In this document: in pieces, positions 1 through 7,775 of the stretch
Numbering within the stretch: the first letter of the stretch is position 1
Layout of the letters: every line of letters begins with the position of its first letter
Assembly (NCBI GenBank): GCA_964487285.1
Contig: CAZAPZ010000019.1
Coordinates: forward strand, 1-20,333
Direction of reading: 5' to 3'
Origin: CAZAPZ01 sp964487285
GTDB lineage: Bacteria > Campylobacterota_A > Desulfurellia > JAADFJ01
DNA: 20,333 nt
The notes under the pieces: generated by a model
What the model saw: only the letters and a program-made list of their open reading frames with translations
Databases searched by the model: none
What the model was told of the DNA's origin: nothing
Position numbers and translations under genes: made by a program

Positions 1-1
1 C

Positions 2-1000
2 GATAGAAAAACGCTCCAAACAATTCCCGCATTAACCATTAATAAAAATAGCACGATTATATCGGGTACACCGCTCTACCTATCTGTGAACTCCGGTTTT
101 ACAAACTTTTATAGAGTAAAAGGGAGTAAAGGTATTGTGTTGGATGCTGCTCCTGTTGTTTCAATTCCATACAATGCAGGCGTTTTTCATTTGAGCAGTG
201 CTATTAAATCAGATCAAACGTTTTACAAAAACAATGAAAGCGGCAATAAATTTAGCCATTTAAGAATTGTTCCTCAATTTACACAAACTGTTTCTACGGA
301 TCTTGTCAAACAGTATTATGGCAATAAGTTCAATCTGCTTCATCTGATTACTCCAAGTATAAGCTATAATCTTATACCTACAATATCACAATCCCGTCTG
401 CCCGATTTTGTTAGCAAAATTGATAGTAAAAGCCAAATAGTGTTTCAAATCAAGCAGAGGCTTATGAGCAAATCAAACGGCAAAAGTCATCAGCTCGCAT
501 ATCTTAATATCTCTCAACCTTACGATATTAATAGGCTATCTCACCATGAAAAACCGCTTGAGCCTATTTTTGTCGATATGCAACTGAATATAAGCAAATT
601 TAGCTACGATTTAACACTGCATTATGATCATTACAAACATCAATTTGTTGACCTTAGCAGTAACATATCATATATAGGCATGCTTACCGCAAAAATAGGC
701 TATGAGCTCGCCAAAAACATCGATTTTAAAAAACAATCGGAACAGATAAATGCGAAGCTTGCATTACCTGTGTCAAAAACATTTAGCATATCAACTACAA
801 ATGACTACGATATTATGAACCGTTTTTTTTCAAACAATCAGTTTGATTTAGTTATAAAAGAATCATGCTGGGGAATAGATCTTTCAATGTTTACACGAGA
901 AATTCCTGCAACACTGGCAGATAGCAATAGAACAAAAGACAGTGGTTTTATATTATCAATTACCTTGAGAGGACTGGGAAATTTTGCTTACAAAGGATGA
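2..1000 (+). CDS. lptD: LPS-assembly protein LptD, C-terminal part (5' end outside the window)
   Basis: The frame is open from base 2, giving 332 residues of the C-terminal beta-barrel of LptD, the outer-membrane translocon that inserts LPS at the cell surface with the lipoprotein LptE. Recognisable family features are the stretch PLYLSVNSGFTNFYR near the start, the segment HLITPSISYNLIPTISQSRLPDF (shown here as the family's 'H.ITP.ISY..IP...Q..LP.F' pattern, about residues 115-140), and the terminal SITLRGLGNF typical of LptD ends. Alternating hydrophobic/polar strands fill the rest. A GTG at 86 could be called as a start, but family similarity continues upstream of it, so this is a truncated view of a longer gene (full LptD is usually 650-800 residues). 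The stop lies inside the next gene, with a 17-base overlap. The assignment rests on motif recognition; the N-terminal OstA domain is not visible. Confidence 0.85.
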   Translation, partial: DRKTLQTIPALTINKNSTIISGTPLYLSVNSGFTNFYRVKGSKGIVLDAAPVVSIPYNAGVFHLSSAIKSDQTFYKNNESGNKFSHLRIVPQFTQTVSTDLVKQYYGNKFNLLHLITPSISYNLIPTISQSRLPDFVSKIDSKSQIVFQIKQRLMSKSNGKSHQLAYLNISQPYDINRLSHHEKPLEPIFVDMQLNISKFSYDLTLHYDHYKHQFVDLSSNISYIGMLTAKIGYELAKNIDFKKQSEQINAKLALPVSKTFSISTTNDYDIMNRFFSNNQFDLVIKESCWGIDLSMFTREIPATLADSNRTKDSGFILSITLRGLGNFAYKG

Positions 1001-1244
1001 AAAAGCGGCCGCACTCTTATATAAAAAAAGCATGACGGCTCCAAAGCTTGTTGCCTCCGGTTCTGGAAAGGTAGCGCAGCGAATTAAAGCCGCGGCAAAA
1101 GAAAATAATATTCCTATAATAGAAAATAGTGCTCTTGCCGAAGAGCTGGTTAAACTTGATGTAAATGTTAAAATACCGCCCGATTTATACCAAGCTATAG
1201 CAAAAGTGCTGGTTTATCTTTATAAAATAGATGAAAACATTTAA
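984..1244 (+). CDS. Stand-alone FlhB C-terminal domain protein (FlhB-like, 86 aa)
   Basis: The 86-residue protein matches only the cytoplasmic C-terminal subdomain of the flagellar/type III export switch protein FlhB (YscU/HrcU family): EKAAALLYKK at the start, APKLVASGSGKVAQRI, the ENNIPIIENSALAEEL block, and IPPDLYQAIAKVLVYLY at the end. In full FlhB this part follows the autocleaved NPTH site; here there are no membrane helices and no NPTH motif. Family knowledge: such short FlhB-like proteins occur in several flagellated bacteria and can stand in for the FlhB C-terminal fragment. The start is a TTG at 984, the only one that gives the full conserved domain, with AGAGGA about 11 bases upstream. 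It overlaps the lptD stop by 17 bases, suggesting translational coupling, although no flagellar gene is in view. The family is clear; its role here is inferred. Confidence 0.82.
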   Translation: MLTKDEKAAALLYKKSMTAPKLVASGSGKVAQRIKAAAKENNIPIIENSALAEELVKLDVNVKIPPDLYQAIAKVLVYLYKIDENI

Positions 1245-1378
1245 GGGATACTCCGCTGATAAACCATCGCACAATCTCATTTTATCTCTTTTTCCTTCAT
1301 GCAAAAGATAAAGCTGAAAAATATTACGTACTATTACGTTATAGTTCACCATCTAACATTTTCCCATAGCCGCATTTT

Positions 1379-3358
1379 TTACTTTCCCCATAACTCATCC
1401 TTTTCCTTCAATTTTTCAATTTTATCCCTAAGTTCTATCGCTTTTTCAAAATCAAACTTTTTTGCAGCTTGTCTCATCTGCCGTTGAAGTTTTTTTATCA
1501 TTGATGGAATTTTTTTATAAGGCACATCCTCATCAATGGATATATCAAGATAATCAAGATCGGATATTTTGCCAAGCGGGCCTTCAATTGCTCTTTTGAT
1601 ACCTTCCGGCGTTATATGATGAAGTTTGTTGTATTTCTTTTGAAACAATCTCCTTCTTGCCGTCTCTTTGATAGTTGCTTTGATACTTTTGGTCATATGA
1701 TCCGCATACAAAATTGCAGTTGAATTTATATGCCTGGCCGTTCTTCCTATAGTCTGCACAAGCGATGTCGTTGACCGCAAAAATCCTTCTTTGTCCGCAT
1801 CTAAGATAGCAACCAGCGATACCTCCGGAATATCAAGGCCTTCTCTTAACAAATTAACTCCTATCAAACAATCGAATTTGCCAATTCTAAATTGTCTGAT
1901 AATTTCTATTCGTTCTATTGCGTCAATTTCAGAATGTAAATACTTTACCTTCAAGCCTATCTCTTTATAATAGCTTGCAAGATCCTCAGACATTCTCTTG
2001 GTTAAAGTTGTTGCGATAACCCTCGATTTACCCGATCTTTCCCTTATTTTATTAGCTAAATCATCAACTTGGTTTTTGGTACTTTTCACATACAGCATAG
2101 GATCAATGAGCCCTGTAGGGCGTATCAACTGCTCGGCAGACACGCCTTCCGATTTTTCTATTTCAAAAGTTGACGGAGTAGCAGAGATAAACAGAGCCTG
2201 ATTAATCTTGTCCAAAAACTCATCAAATTTCAACGGTCTATTATCAAGTGCCGATGGCAACCTGAATCCGTAATCAACAAGCGTTTTCTTTCTTGAGTGA
2301 TCTCCATTGTACATTCCGCCTATTTGAGGCAAAGAAATATGTGATTCATCAACAATCAGAAGAAAATCTTTAGGGAAAAAGTCAATCAGTGAATCGGGCG
2401 GCTGACCCGCAGCCTTACCTGAAAGATGCCGAGAGTAATTTTCTATGCCTTTGCAAAATCCGATTTCACCAAGCAGTTCAAGATCAAAATTCGTCCTTTG
2501 TCTTATTCTCTCCTCTTCAAGCGGCATTCCCCGTTTTTGAAAAAATTCAATTCTCTCTTTCAGTTCCTCTTTTATGTTAGTGATTGCATTCTTAATCATA
2601 ATTTTTGATGTTACATAATGGCTTGCCGGCCAGATTGTTGCAACGGTCAGGTCAGCAAAATTTTTACCTGTCAGCGGATCAAATAAGTAGATAGACTCTA
2701 CAACACCTTCTTCGTCAATAATTATTCGGATAGCGTGTTCTTGCTCATCAGGGGGAAATATATCCGTTATATCACCATTACTTCTAAATGTTCCCCTCAT
2801 AAACTCAATCTGATTTCTTTTATACTGCATATTCACAAGTGATTTGTATAAATTGTCGGGGTTAATTTTATCACCTGTTATGACCTCAACTTTCATTTCA
2901 TTATACGAAGCTTTGTTGCCTATTCCATATATGGCTGAAACGGAAGCAACGATAACCACATCTTTTCTCTCAAGAAGTAGTTTTGTGGCATGATGTCTTA
3001 ACCGTTCAATTTCGCTGTTTCTGCTCGTCTCTTTGTCGATATATGTGTCATTTCTCGGTATATAGCTTTCAGGCTGATAATAATCGTAATAACTGACAAA
3101 ATAGCCTACTCCGTTCTCAGGGAAAAAGCGCCTGAACTCGTTATACAGCTGGGCGGCGAGCGTTTTATTGTGTGACATAACAAGGACAGGTTTTTGTACA
3201 TTAGCTATGACATTGGCTATGGTAAATGTTTTGCCGGAACCTGTAACACCAAGAAGAGTCTGATATTTTTTTTTGTTATTTATTCCGTCGGTTAGTTTTT
3301 TAATCGCTTGAGGCTGATCGCCTGTAGGCTTAAATTCACTCTTCAGTTTAAAAAGCAT
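1379..3358 (-). CDS. uvrB: Excinuclease ABC subunit B (UvrB)
   Basis: A full-length 659-residue UvrB, the helicase-like damage-verification subunit of UvrABC nucleotide excision repair. It receives damaged DNA from UvrA, opens it locally and recruits UvrC. Visible features: Walker A GVTGSGKT at residues 37-44; the tyrosine-rich DNA-gripping beta-hairpin YYDYYQPESYIPRND at about 90-104; DESH Walker B/helicase motif II at 337-340; GVNLLREGLDIPEVSLVAIL and QTIGRTARH helicase motifs in the second half; and a C-terminal UVR motif (about 620-652) for UvrC contact. Length and motif order are normal for the family. The ATG start sits 9 bases after the stop of the NodB-like gene, so it is probably the last gene of the lipid A series. 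It converges on the FlhB-like gene from the other strand. No canonical terminator is visible in the 134-base gap between them. Confidence 0.97.
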   Translation of the reverse strand: MLFKLKSEFKPTGDQPQAIKKLTDGINNKKKYQTLLGVTGSGKTFTIANVIANVQKPVLVMSHNKTLAAQLYNEFRRFFPENGVGYFVSYYDYYQPESYIPRNDTYIDKETSRNSEIERLRHHATKLLLERKDVVIVASVSAIYGIGNKASYNEMKVEVITGDKINPDNLYKSLVNMQYKRNQIEFMRGTFRSNGDITDIFPPDEQEHAIRIIIDEEGVVESIYLFDPLTGKNFADLTVATIWPASHYVTSKIMIKNAITNIKEELKERIEFFQKRGMPLEEERIRQRTNFDLELLGEIGFCKGIENYSRHLSGKAAGQPPDSLIDFFPKDFLLIVDESHISLPQIGGMYNGDHSRKKTLVDYGFRLPSALDNRPLKFDEFLDKINQALFISATPSTFEIEKSEGVSAEQLIRPTGLIDPMLYVKSTKNQVDDLANKIRERSGKSRVIATTLTKRMSEDLASYYKEIGLKVKYLHSEIDAIERIEIIRQFRIGKFDCLIGVNLLREGLDIPEVSLVAILDADKEGFLRSTTSLVQTIGRTARHINSTAILYADHMTKSIKATIKETARRRLFQKKYNKLHHITPEGIKRAIEGPLGKISDLDYLDISIDEDVPYKKIPSMIKKLQRQMRQAAKKFDFEKAIELRDKIEKLKEKDELWGK

Positions 3359-3367
3359 AATAAGCCG

Positions 3368-4360
3368 CTATAACATTAATTTTCTTAAGTCTGTAATATC
3401 CGAAGGAGCAAACGAGGCAATTGCATCAAATTTTCCAACTTTAGCATAGCCTCTCTGCTTTGTAAAAAAAAGACGAAATCCAACCTTTTTGGCAATTTCA
3501 ATCGATTTGGAATTATAATCTCCGAAAGGCCAAAAGAATGAATTTATTTCTTTGTTTGTTTCCGTCTGAATTTCACCTTTGTACATAGTAAAATGGTTTT
3601 TTACACGAATATAATATTCATCGTCTGTCTCGAATCTGCCGTATGGAGGATTAGGCAGGATATTTTGCAATTCTTTTTTCCAATCCGGTTTGCCGAAAAA
3701 GCTTACATAACCATTTTCCAAGACATGTTGATGCAATTTGTCATTTATTGCGGAATTAGGCAGGAACGCTTTACGGCTTATTAAAGATCCTTCTTGAAAA
3801 TGCAAAGCCCCTAAACGGTCATCTGATTCGAGAAGGTGCGATTTATCAGTTATGAATCCGTCTATCTTATCATCGATAAAACCCGGTCGAATAAACTTTC
3901 CACCCGGCTGGCAGCTAACTAATCCTGCAGACATTGTTTTTATCTCCTGCCATGAAAGCCTGGACCGTCTTATGATTTTTTTACCTTCATAGATGCCGTT
4001 TTTGGGCAGTGTCATATCGCTTAATGCCGCATAACTGATTTTTGATATATCGCTGCTTGAAAAGCCTACACATTCGTCCTCTTCAATTTCCCAGCTATCG
4101 ACAAAAAGTACCGCAGGAACATTGTATTGTTTAAGCACGGGATATGCCCATACATAGCTATCAAGAAAGGACGCTGTTTTAACAATGAGCACGGCTTTTG
4201 ATAAGTTGAGTTTGCCTTTCATATATTTATCAAATTCATTTAGCGTCAAAATTCGTATATTATTTTTTATCAGCCATTCTATCTGTTCTGAAAACATCTT
4301 TTCCGTTATATGCTCGCCCGGAGCAATATTTCCATATCTAATTACGGCAATTTTATTCAT
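3368..4360 (-). CDS. NodB-like polysaccharide deacetylase homologue, probably catalytically inactive
   Basis: The 330-residue protein has the layout of a carbohydrate esterase 4/NodB deacetylase: an opening IAVIRYGNI where active relatives have 'ILMYHR', a helix EQIEWLIKNNIRILTLNEFD, the segment SYVWAYPVLKQYNVPAVLFV that in active enzymes directly follows the TFDDG motif, SWQEIKTMSAGLVS, and late motif FFWPFGDYN. The catalytic/metal-binding signatures are missing. The TFDDG position reads IVKTASFLDS, with no paired aspartates, and the SHTxxH metal-binding histidines are replaced by CQPGGKF. No signal peptide is obvious. It overlaps the end of lpxK by 8 bases and precedes uvrB by 9, so it is co-transcribed with the lipid A genes. 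It may be a binding or scaffold protein for a glycan or lipid A intermediate; that is inference. The reading frame is intact, so it looks like a maintained pseudoenzyme rather than a decayed gene. Confidence 0.72.
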   Translation of the reverse strand: MNKIAVIRYGNIAPGEHITEKMFSEQIEWLIKNNIRILTLNEFDKYMKGKLNLSKAVLIVKTASFLDSYVWAYPVLKQYNVPAVLFVDSWEIEEDECVGFSSSDISKISYAALSDMTLPKNGIYEGKKIIRRSRLSWQEIKTMSAGLVSCQPGGKFIRPGFIDDKIDGFITDKSHLLESDDRLGALHFQEGSLISRKAFLPNSAINDKLHQHVLENGYVSFFGKPDWKKELQNILPNPPYGRFETDDEYYIRVKNHFTMYKGEIQTETNKEINSFFWPFGDYNSKSIEIAKKVGFRLFFTKQRGYAKVGKFDAIASFAPSDITDLRKLML

Positions 4361-5321
4361 TTTCTCTTATTTTAGAAATAATAACAGTCGAAATATTCGG
4401 CTTAATTATGACTTCTCTTGTCAAAATATATAAATTTTTTAGTTTAAGTTTAACGCTGTCTTTTTCAGTGGTTATCAATGTTCCCCTCAAACTTTTGAGT
4501 CGTTTAATATCATTTTTGTTATAAGCATGATGATCATCAAATATAATCCTTTTTTCAGGTTTTACACATAGAATAGACAGATCTTTGAAAAACCGATCCG
4601 GATTACCAATTCCGCAGATTGCAAAAATAGGTGTTGGGAGATTTTCCACGCGTATCTTTTTATGATTTGCGTCAACTATGGCTAACGGTTTGAGCTCATA
4701 GGAAAAAACCGGGGTTTCATCATAAATAATCGATTTTCGAGATAAAATTAAGCTTGCTCGTTTCATAGAAGCCGGCTTTTCCCGTAGGAGTCCTGCAGGT
4801 AAAAGACGGTTGTTATCAAACGGCTTTTCACCAAGAATGATAATCTCAATATCTTTTTTTACCTTTCTATATTGAAAGCCATCGTCGAGGATTATGCAAT
4901 CAACATTGTCAAGAAGAGCAGCCGCCTTTAATCTGTTTGATCCGCAGGCAACCGGAATCTTATGAGTTGCAATTAGATACGCCTCATCTTGAGCTTCGGG
5001 AGGCTTAACATAAATCGCATTGCCATCGGAAACAAGATATGCGCCCTTTTTCTTGCTTTTGTATCCGTTTGTTATAACGCCTACCTTTATACCGTTTTCC
5101 TTAAGCATATTTGCCAAATAGATAACAAATGGTGTTTTGCCTGTTCCTCCTGCCGTGATATTGCCAACACCGATACAAAAATGCGGCATACTGTGAGATT
5201 TAAGGATTTTCTTATCATATAGAAAATTTCTTGATTTTACTGCCGCACCGTAAAAAAATGATATTCCTCTAAGCAACTTGGTAATTATAAAATTATCCGA
5301 ATGAATTATCTCCTCAATCAT
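4353..5321 (-). CDS. lpxK: Tetraacyldisaccharide 4'-kinase (LpxK)
   Basis: LpxK is the inner-membrane kinase that phosphorylates the 4' position of the tetraacyl disaccharide 1-phosphate to give lipid IVA. The 322-residue protein shows the family signature VGNITAGGTGKTPFVIYLA with a Walker A loop at about residues 52-63, the motif ILDDGFQYRKVKKDIEI (about 144-160; most relatives have His where this has Tyr152-equivalent in DGFQH), and LLPAGLLREKP further on. An N-terminal hydrophobic segment (about 10-30) fits membrane anchoring. Length is normal. The ATG start overlaps the lpxB stop by 8 bases and the stop overlaps the next gene by 8, so it lies in a tight operon. Confidence 0.95.
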   Translation of the reverse strand: MIEEIIHSDNFIITKLLRGISFFYGAAVKSRNFLYDKKILKSHSMPHFCIGVGNITAGGTGKTPFVIYLANMLKENGIKVGVITNGYKSKKKGAYLVSDGNAIYVKPPEAQDEAYLIATHKIPVACGSNRLKAAALLDNVDCIILDDGFQYRKVKKDIEIIILGEKPFDNNRLLPAGLLREKPASMKRASLILSRKSIIYDETPVFSYELKPLAIVDANHKKIRVENLPTPIFAICGIGNPDRFFKDLSILCVKPEKRIIFDDHHAYNKNDIKRLKSLRGTLITTEKDSVKLKLKNLYILTREVIIKPNISTVIISKIRENE

Positions 5322-6447
5322 TTGCGACTATAGTGTCTGTATCTTTAATAAATTTATAGAGTTCATCTGCGGTTCTATCAATCACGCCGATTTCACCGAG
5401 TAGTGACCGGACAACTTTTATTTTTTCCACAGCTTTATTCCTTTCTAATTTATTAAAATAAATTAGAAGAGAGTCCGCAGCTTTTTGGGGATCTATATTT
5501 TGAATAAATTCCGGATAGATAGTTTCACCCGAAATAATGTTAGGTAAGCCCATTTTGTCAACACCTTTAACAATCATTTTTCCTATCTTGTAAGTTATAT
5601 AAGATAAACGGTAGCAGATGACGCCCGGAACTCCTGCTATGGCAGCTTCAAGTGTTACCGTTCCGGATTTAAGTAATGCCGCCGTGGAGCTTGCGAATAG
5701 TTCATCTCCGCTTAAAAGCAAGTTTTTATATTTTCCATAATACGCTGCTTTAATGTCGGGTGCTTTTGCAATCTTAACAGATAGATTATCAACGCTATTT
5801 TTCAATATATCGGCAATATTCATAAATAACGGAAGCTGTTTTTTTATCTCACCGATTCTACTTCCGGGAAAAATTCCAAGCAGAGGCTTGTTTGGATCTG
5901 CTCTGTTTTTAACTTTTATTATATCTATAAGAGGATGACCGAAATAATCAACATAAAAATTATCTGAAATAAATTTTTTATACAACTGCTTTTCAAACGG
6001 CAGGATGACAACGAGCTTGTTTACAATTTCAGCTATCCAGCTTATTCTACTTTTACGCCATGCCCATACCTGGGGGCTTATATAATAAAAAACAGGTATA
6101 TTTGCTTTTTTTGCTACCTTTGCAATTCTCAGATTAAAGTCAGGAAAATCGGCAAGAATAACAGACTTAACTTTACCTGATTTTATAATATCCGCGAGTC
6201 TGTTATAAAGAGAAAAAAGTTTTGTCAGTTTCGGCAAAACTTCCAGAGCACCTATAACACTGATTGAAGAAAAATTTTCCAATAGCTTGACACCTGCCGA
6301 TTCTAAGCATGATCCGCCAACCGCAATAAACGGTATTTTTTCCTTACGCCAAACGGATTCTACAATAAGTGACAGATATCGGTCGGCAGAACTCTCTCCG
6401 CATACTATAAGCGATGGTTTCAATCCGTTACAAGCCTGTTTTGGCAA
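5314..6447 (-). CDS. lpxB: Lipid-A-disaccharide synthase (LpxB)
   Basis: LpxB is the GT19-family glycosyltransferase that joins UDP-2,3-diacylglucosamine and 2,3-diacylglucosamine 1-phosphate at the inner membrane. Family landmarks: VCGESSADRY near the N-terminus (usually AGExSGD), LADFPDFNLRIAKVAKK, ISPQVWAWRKSRI, YFGHPLID, LLGIFPGSRIGEIKKQLP, and the donor-binding region SGTVTLEAAIAGVPGVICYR followed by GLPNIISGE. At 377 residues the length is normal. The start is uncertain. The TTG at 6447 is the earliest possible, because TAA at 6456-6454 closes the frame upstream, but it lacks a Shine-Dalgarno sequence. A second TTG at 6423 would give the more family-like beginning MKPSLIVCGE. The only good ribosome site nearby serves a tiny upstream frame (see separate entry). 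The stop overlaps lpxK by 8 bases. Confidence 0.94.
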   Translation of the reverse strand: MPKQACNGLKPSLIVCGESSADRYLSLIVESVWRKEKIPFIAVGGSCLESAGVKLLENFSSISVIGALEVLPKLTKLFSLYNRLADIIKSGKVKSVILADFPDFNLRIAKVAKKANIPVFYYISPQVWAWRKSRISWIAEIVNKLVVILPFEKQLYKKFISDNFYVDYFGHPLIDIIKVKNRADPNKPLLGIFPGSRIGEIKKQLPLFMNIADILKNSVDNLSVKIAKAPDIKAAYYGKYKNLLLSGDELFASSTAALLKSGTVTLEAAIAGVPGVICYRLSYITYKIGKMIVKGVDKMGLPNIISGETIYPEFIQNIDPQKAADSLLIYFNKLERNKAVEKIKVVRSLLGEIGVIDRTADELYKFIKDTDTIVAND

Positions 6448-6469
6448 ATATTTTTATTTTAAGGTGCAA
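6428..6469 (-). CDS. Possible 13-residue leader reading frame upstream of and overlapping lpxB
   Basis: The mRNA has a strong ribosome site AAGGAG at 6483-6478, 8 bases ahead of a TTG at 6469 that opens a 13-codon frame (MHLKIKIFAKTGL) ending in TAA at 6430-6428; an in-frame GTG overlaps the ribosome site. The stop falls 4 bases before the TTG at 6423, a plausible restart point for lpxB, so ribosomes could terminate and reinitiate there. This is a reading of signals only: no family similarity is possible at this length. The alternative is a sequencing or natural indel in the A-rich run at about 6450-6461, which would join this frame to lpxB. Confidence 0.3.
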   Translation of the reverse strand: MHLKIKIFAKTGL

Positions 6470-6500
6470 GATAATCACTCCTTTTTAAAACCCGCAGCTT

Positions 6501-6544
6501 TGAAACCAAGCGTCCCTAAAGCTCAACATTATGCAGTGGTTTCA
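6501..6544 (-). repeat. Inverted repeat in the lpxA-lpxB gap
   Basis: A 7-base inverted repeat (tgaaacc at 6501-6507, ggtttca at 6538-6544) brackets 30 bases directly after the lpxA stop. An overlapping 6-base pair (agcttt/aaagct) is also present. No T-run follows, so it is not a convincing intrinsic terminator; it could be an mRNA fold ahead of the lpxB ribosome site. Functional meaning is unknown. Confidence 0.3.
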
Positions 6545-7333
6545 TTATCTTCTTGTCGGTCTGCAGAAACCTCGTTTGGTAGTCTCAATAAATTTTACAA
6601 GATAGGCTATATTTGAATCTGTTCCATATAAATTTACAAGCTCATATATTGCATCGCTAAGCGCATTTTTCTCCATAAAAAGAATCCTGTATGCTTTGGT
6701 AAGGTTATCTATCTGCAATCTGGTAAAATTATGTCTTGCCAGTCCGATTCTGTTTATTCCGTGTAGCGTTGCCCTTGGATCTCCTGACAGACAAAACGGC
6801 AAAATATCCTGCGGTACACCGCTTGAACCACCTACCATTGCATATTTTCCAATTCTTACAAACTGATGAATTGCAACCAGTCCGCCAATAATAGCATTAT
6901 CCTCTATAGTGATATGCCCTGCAAGTGTTGCACCGTTGGCTAATATAATATTATTGCCGAGGATGCAGTCGTGTGCAATATGGGCATAAGCCATAATTAA
7001 ACAGTTATCCCCTATTGTTGTTACGCCGCCGCCTCCTGAAGTACCTCTGTTAATCATGCAAAACTCTCTAAAAGTACTGTTTTCCCCGATATTTAAAAAA
7101 GTTTTCTCACCATTAAACTTTAGATCCTGAGGGATTGTACCAACGGTGGCGTGAGGAAAAAGCGTGCATCCTGCCGACAGATGTGTATATTGAGCTACCG
7201 TTGCGAAACTTGAAATATTACAATTATCTTCAATAACCGTATCGCCTTCAACTATGGCATACGGACCTATAATTACATTGTCACCAATTTTGGCGGATGG
7301 ATCAACTATAGCGGTCTTATGGATTTTTTGCAT
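6545..7333 (-). CDS. lpxA: UDP-N-acetylglucosamine acyltransferase (LpxA)
   Basis: LpxA catalyses the first step of lipid A synthesis, moving a 3-hydroxyacyl chain from ACP to the 3-OH of UDP-GlcNAc in the cytoplasm. The 262-residue protein is a left-handed beta-helix of hexapeptide repeats (IGDNVIIGP..., IGENSTF, IEDNAIIGG) followed by an alpha-helical C-terminal part beginning around GINRIGLARHNF. The catalytic base is His121 in AHIAHDC, equivalent to E. coli His125. The acyl-chain ruler region reads YAMVGGSSGVPQD, with Gly at the place where E. coli has Gly173; by family knowledge this allows a longer chain than the Met of Pseudomonas, though the chain length here is inference. It starts with ATG, overlapping the fabZ stop by 17 bases. 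Length is normal. Confidence 0.97.
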   Translation of the reverse strand: MQKIHKTAIVDPSAKIGDNVIIGPYAIVEGDTVIEDNCNISSFATVAQYTHLSAGCTLFPHATVGTIPQDLKFNGEKTFLNIGENSTFREFCMINRGTSGGGGVTTIGDNCLIMAYAHIAHDCILGNNIILANGATLAGHITIEDNAIIGGLVAIHQFVRIGKYAMVGGSSGVPQDILPFCLSGDPRATLHGINRIGLARHNFTRLQIDNLTKAYRILFMEKNALSDAIYELVNLYGTDSNIAYLVKFIETTKRGFCRPTRR

Positions 7334-7775
7334 TTAATACCAGCTTAGCCATGATTTCACCCTCTCCAATTCTTTTGCCGTCGACACTTGCCATTACGGC
7401 GAGTTTCCACACATCACCATGCCTTTGAATTATTGAGGCTTCCAACTGCACGGAGTCTCCAGGCACGGCTGGGGCTCTAAAACGAAATTTGTCAACACCC
7501 ATAAAATAGATAAGAGCATTTTTCTCTTCATCGGACTGCTTGTCCAACATGTCAAATACAAGAATACCTGAAGCCTGCGCCAACGCTTCTATCAGTAAAA
7601 CTCCAGGTAATACAGGGTGATTAGGGAAATGTCCCTGGAAAAAAGCTTCGTTGTATGTTAGATTTTTAAGGGCAACAATATGTTTGCCTCTTTCGATCTC
7701 AAGCACTCTATCAACAAGTAAAAATGGATAATCATGCGGTAATATCCTTCTTATTGCATCAATCGTTATCATCAT
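7317..7775 (-). CDS. fabZ: 3-hydroxyacyl-ACP dehydratase (FabZ)
   Basis: FabZ dehydrates 3-hydroxyacyl-ACP in fatty acid elongation and so competes with LpxA and LpxD for 3-hydroxyacyl-ACP. This is the usual explanation for its place between lpxD and lpxA. The 152-residue hot-dog fold protein has ILPHDYPFLLVDRV near the start, catalytic His49 within GHFPNHPVLPGVL, and the acidic partner Glu63 in LIEALAQASG. Two adjacent ATG codons (7775 and 7772) are possible; GAGG is 3 bases from the first and 6 from the second, so the second may be preferred, which changes only one residue. The start overlaps the lpxD end by 17 bases and the stop overlaps lpxA by 17. Confidence 0.97.
   Translation of the reverse strand: MMITIDAIRRILPHDYPFLLVDRVLEIERGKHIVALKNLTYNEAFFQGHFPNHPVLPGVLLIEALAQASGILVFDMLDKQSDEEKNALIYFMGVDKFRFRAPAVPGDSVQLEASIIQRHGDVWKLAVMASVDGKRIGEGEIMAKLVLNAKNP

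Noticed and set aside
1281..1312. A/T-only inverted repeat (tttatct ... agataaa) between the FlhB-like gene and uvrB as a terminator
   Set aside because: The stem has almost no G/C, carries a bulge, and no T-run follows on either strand.
3368..4360. Reading the NodB-like gene as a pseudogene
   Set aside because: There is no stop, frameshift or truncation over 330 residues, and it keeps tight coupling to lpxK, so it looks maintained despite the lost catalytic motifs.
6287..6616. 109-codon plus-strand frame spanning the lpxB start, the gap and the lpxA end
   Set aside because: It has no recognisable domain or good ribosome site and overlaps conserved ends of two real genes.
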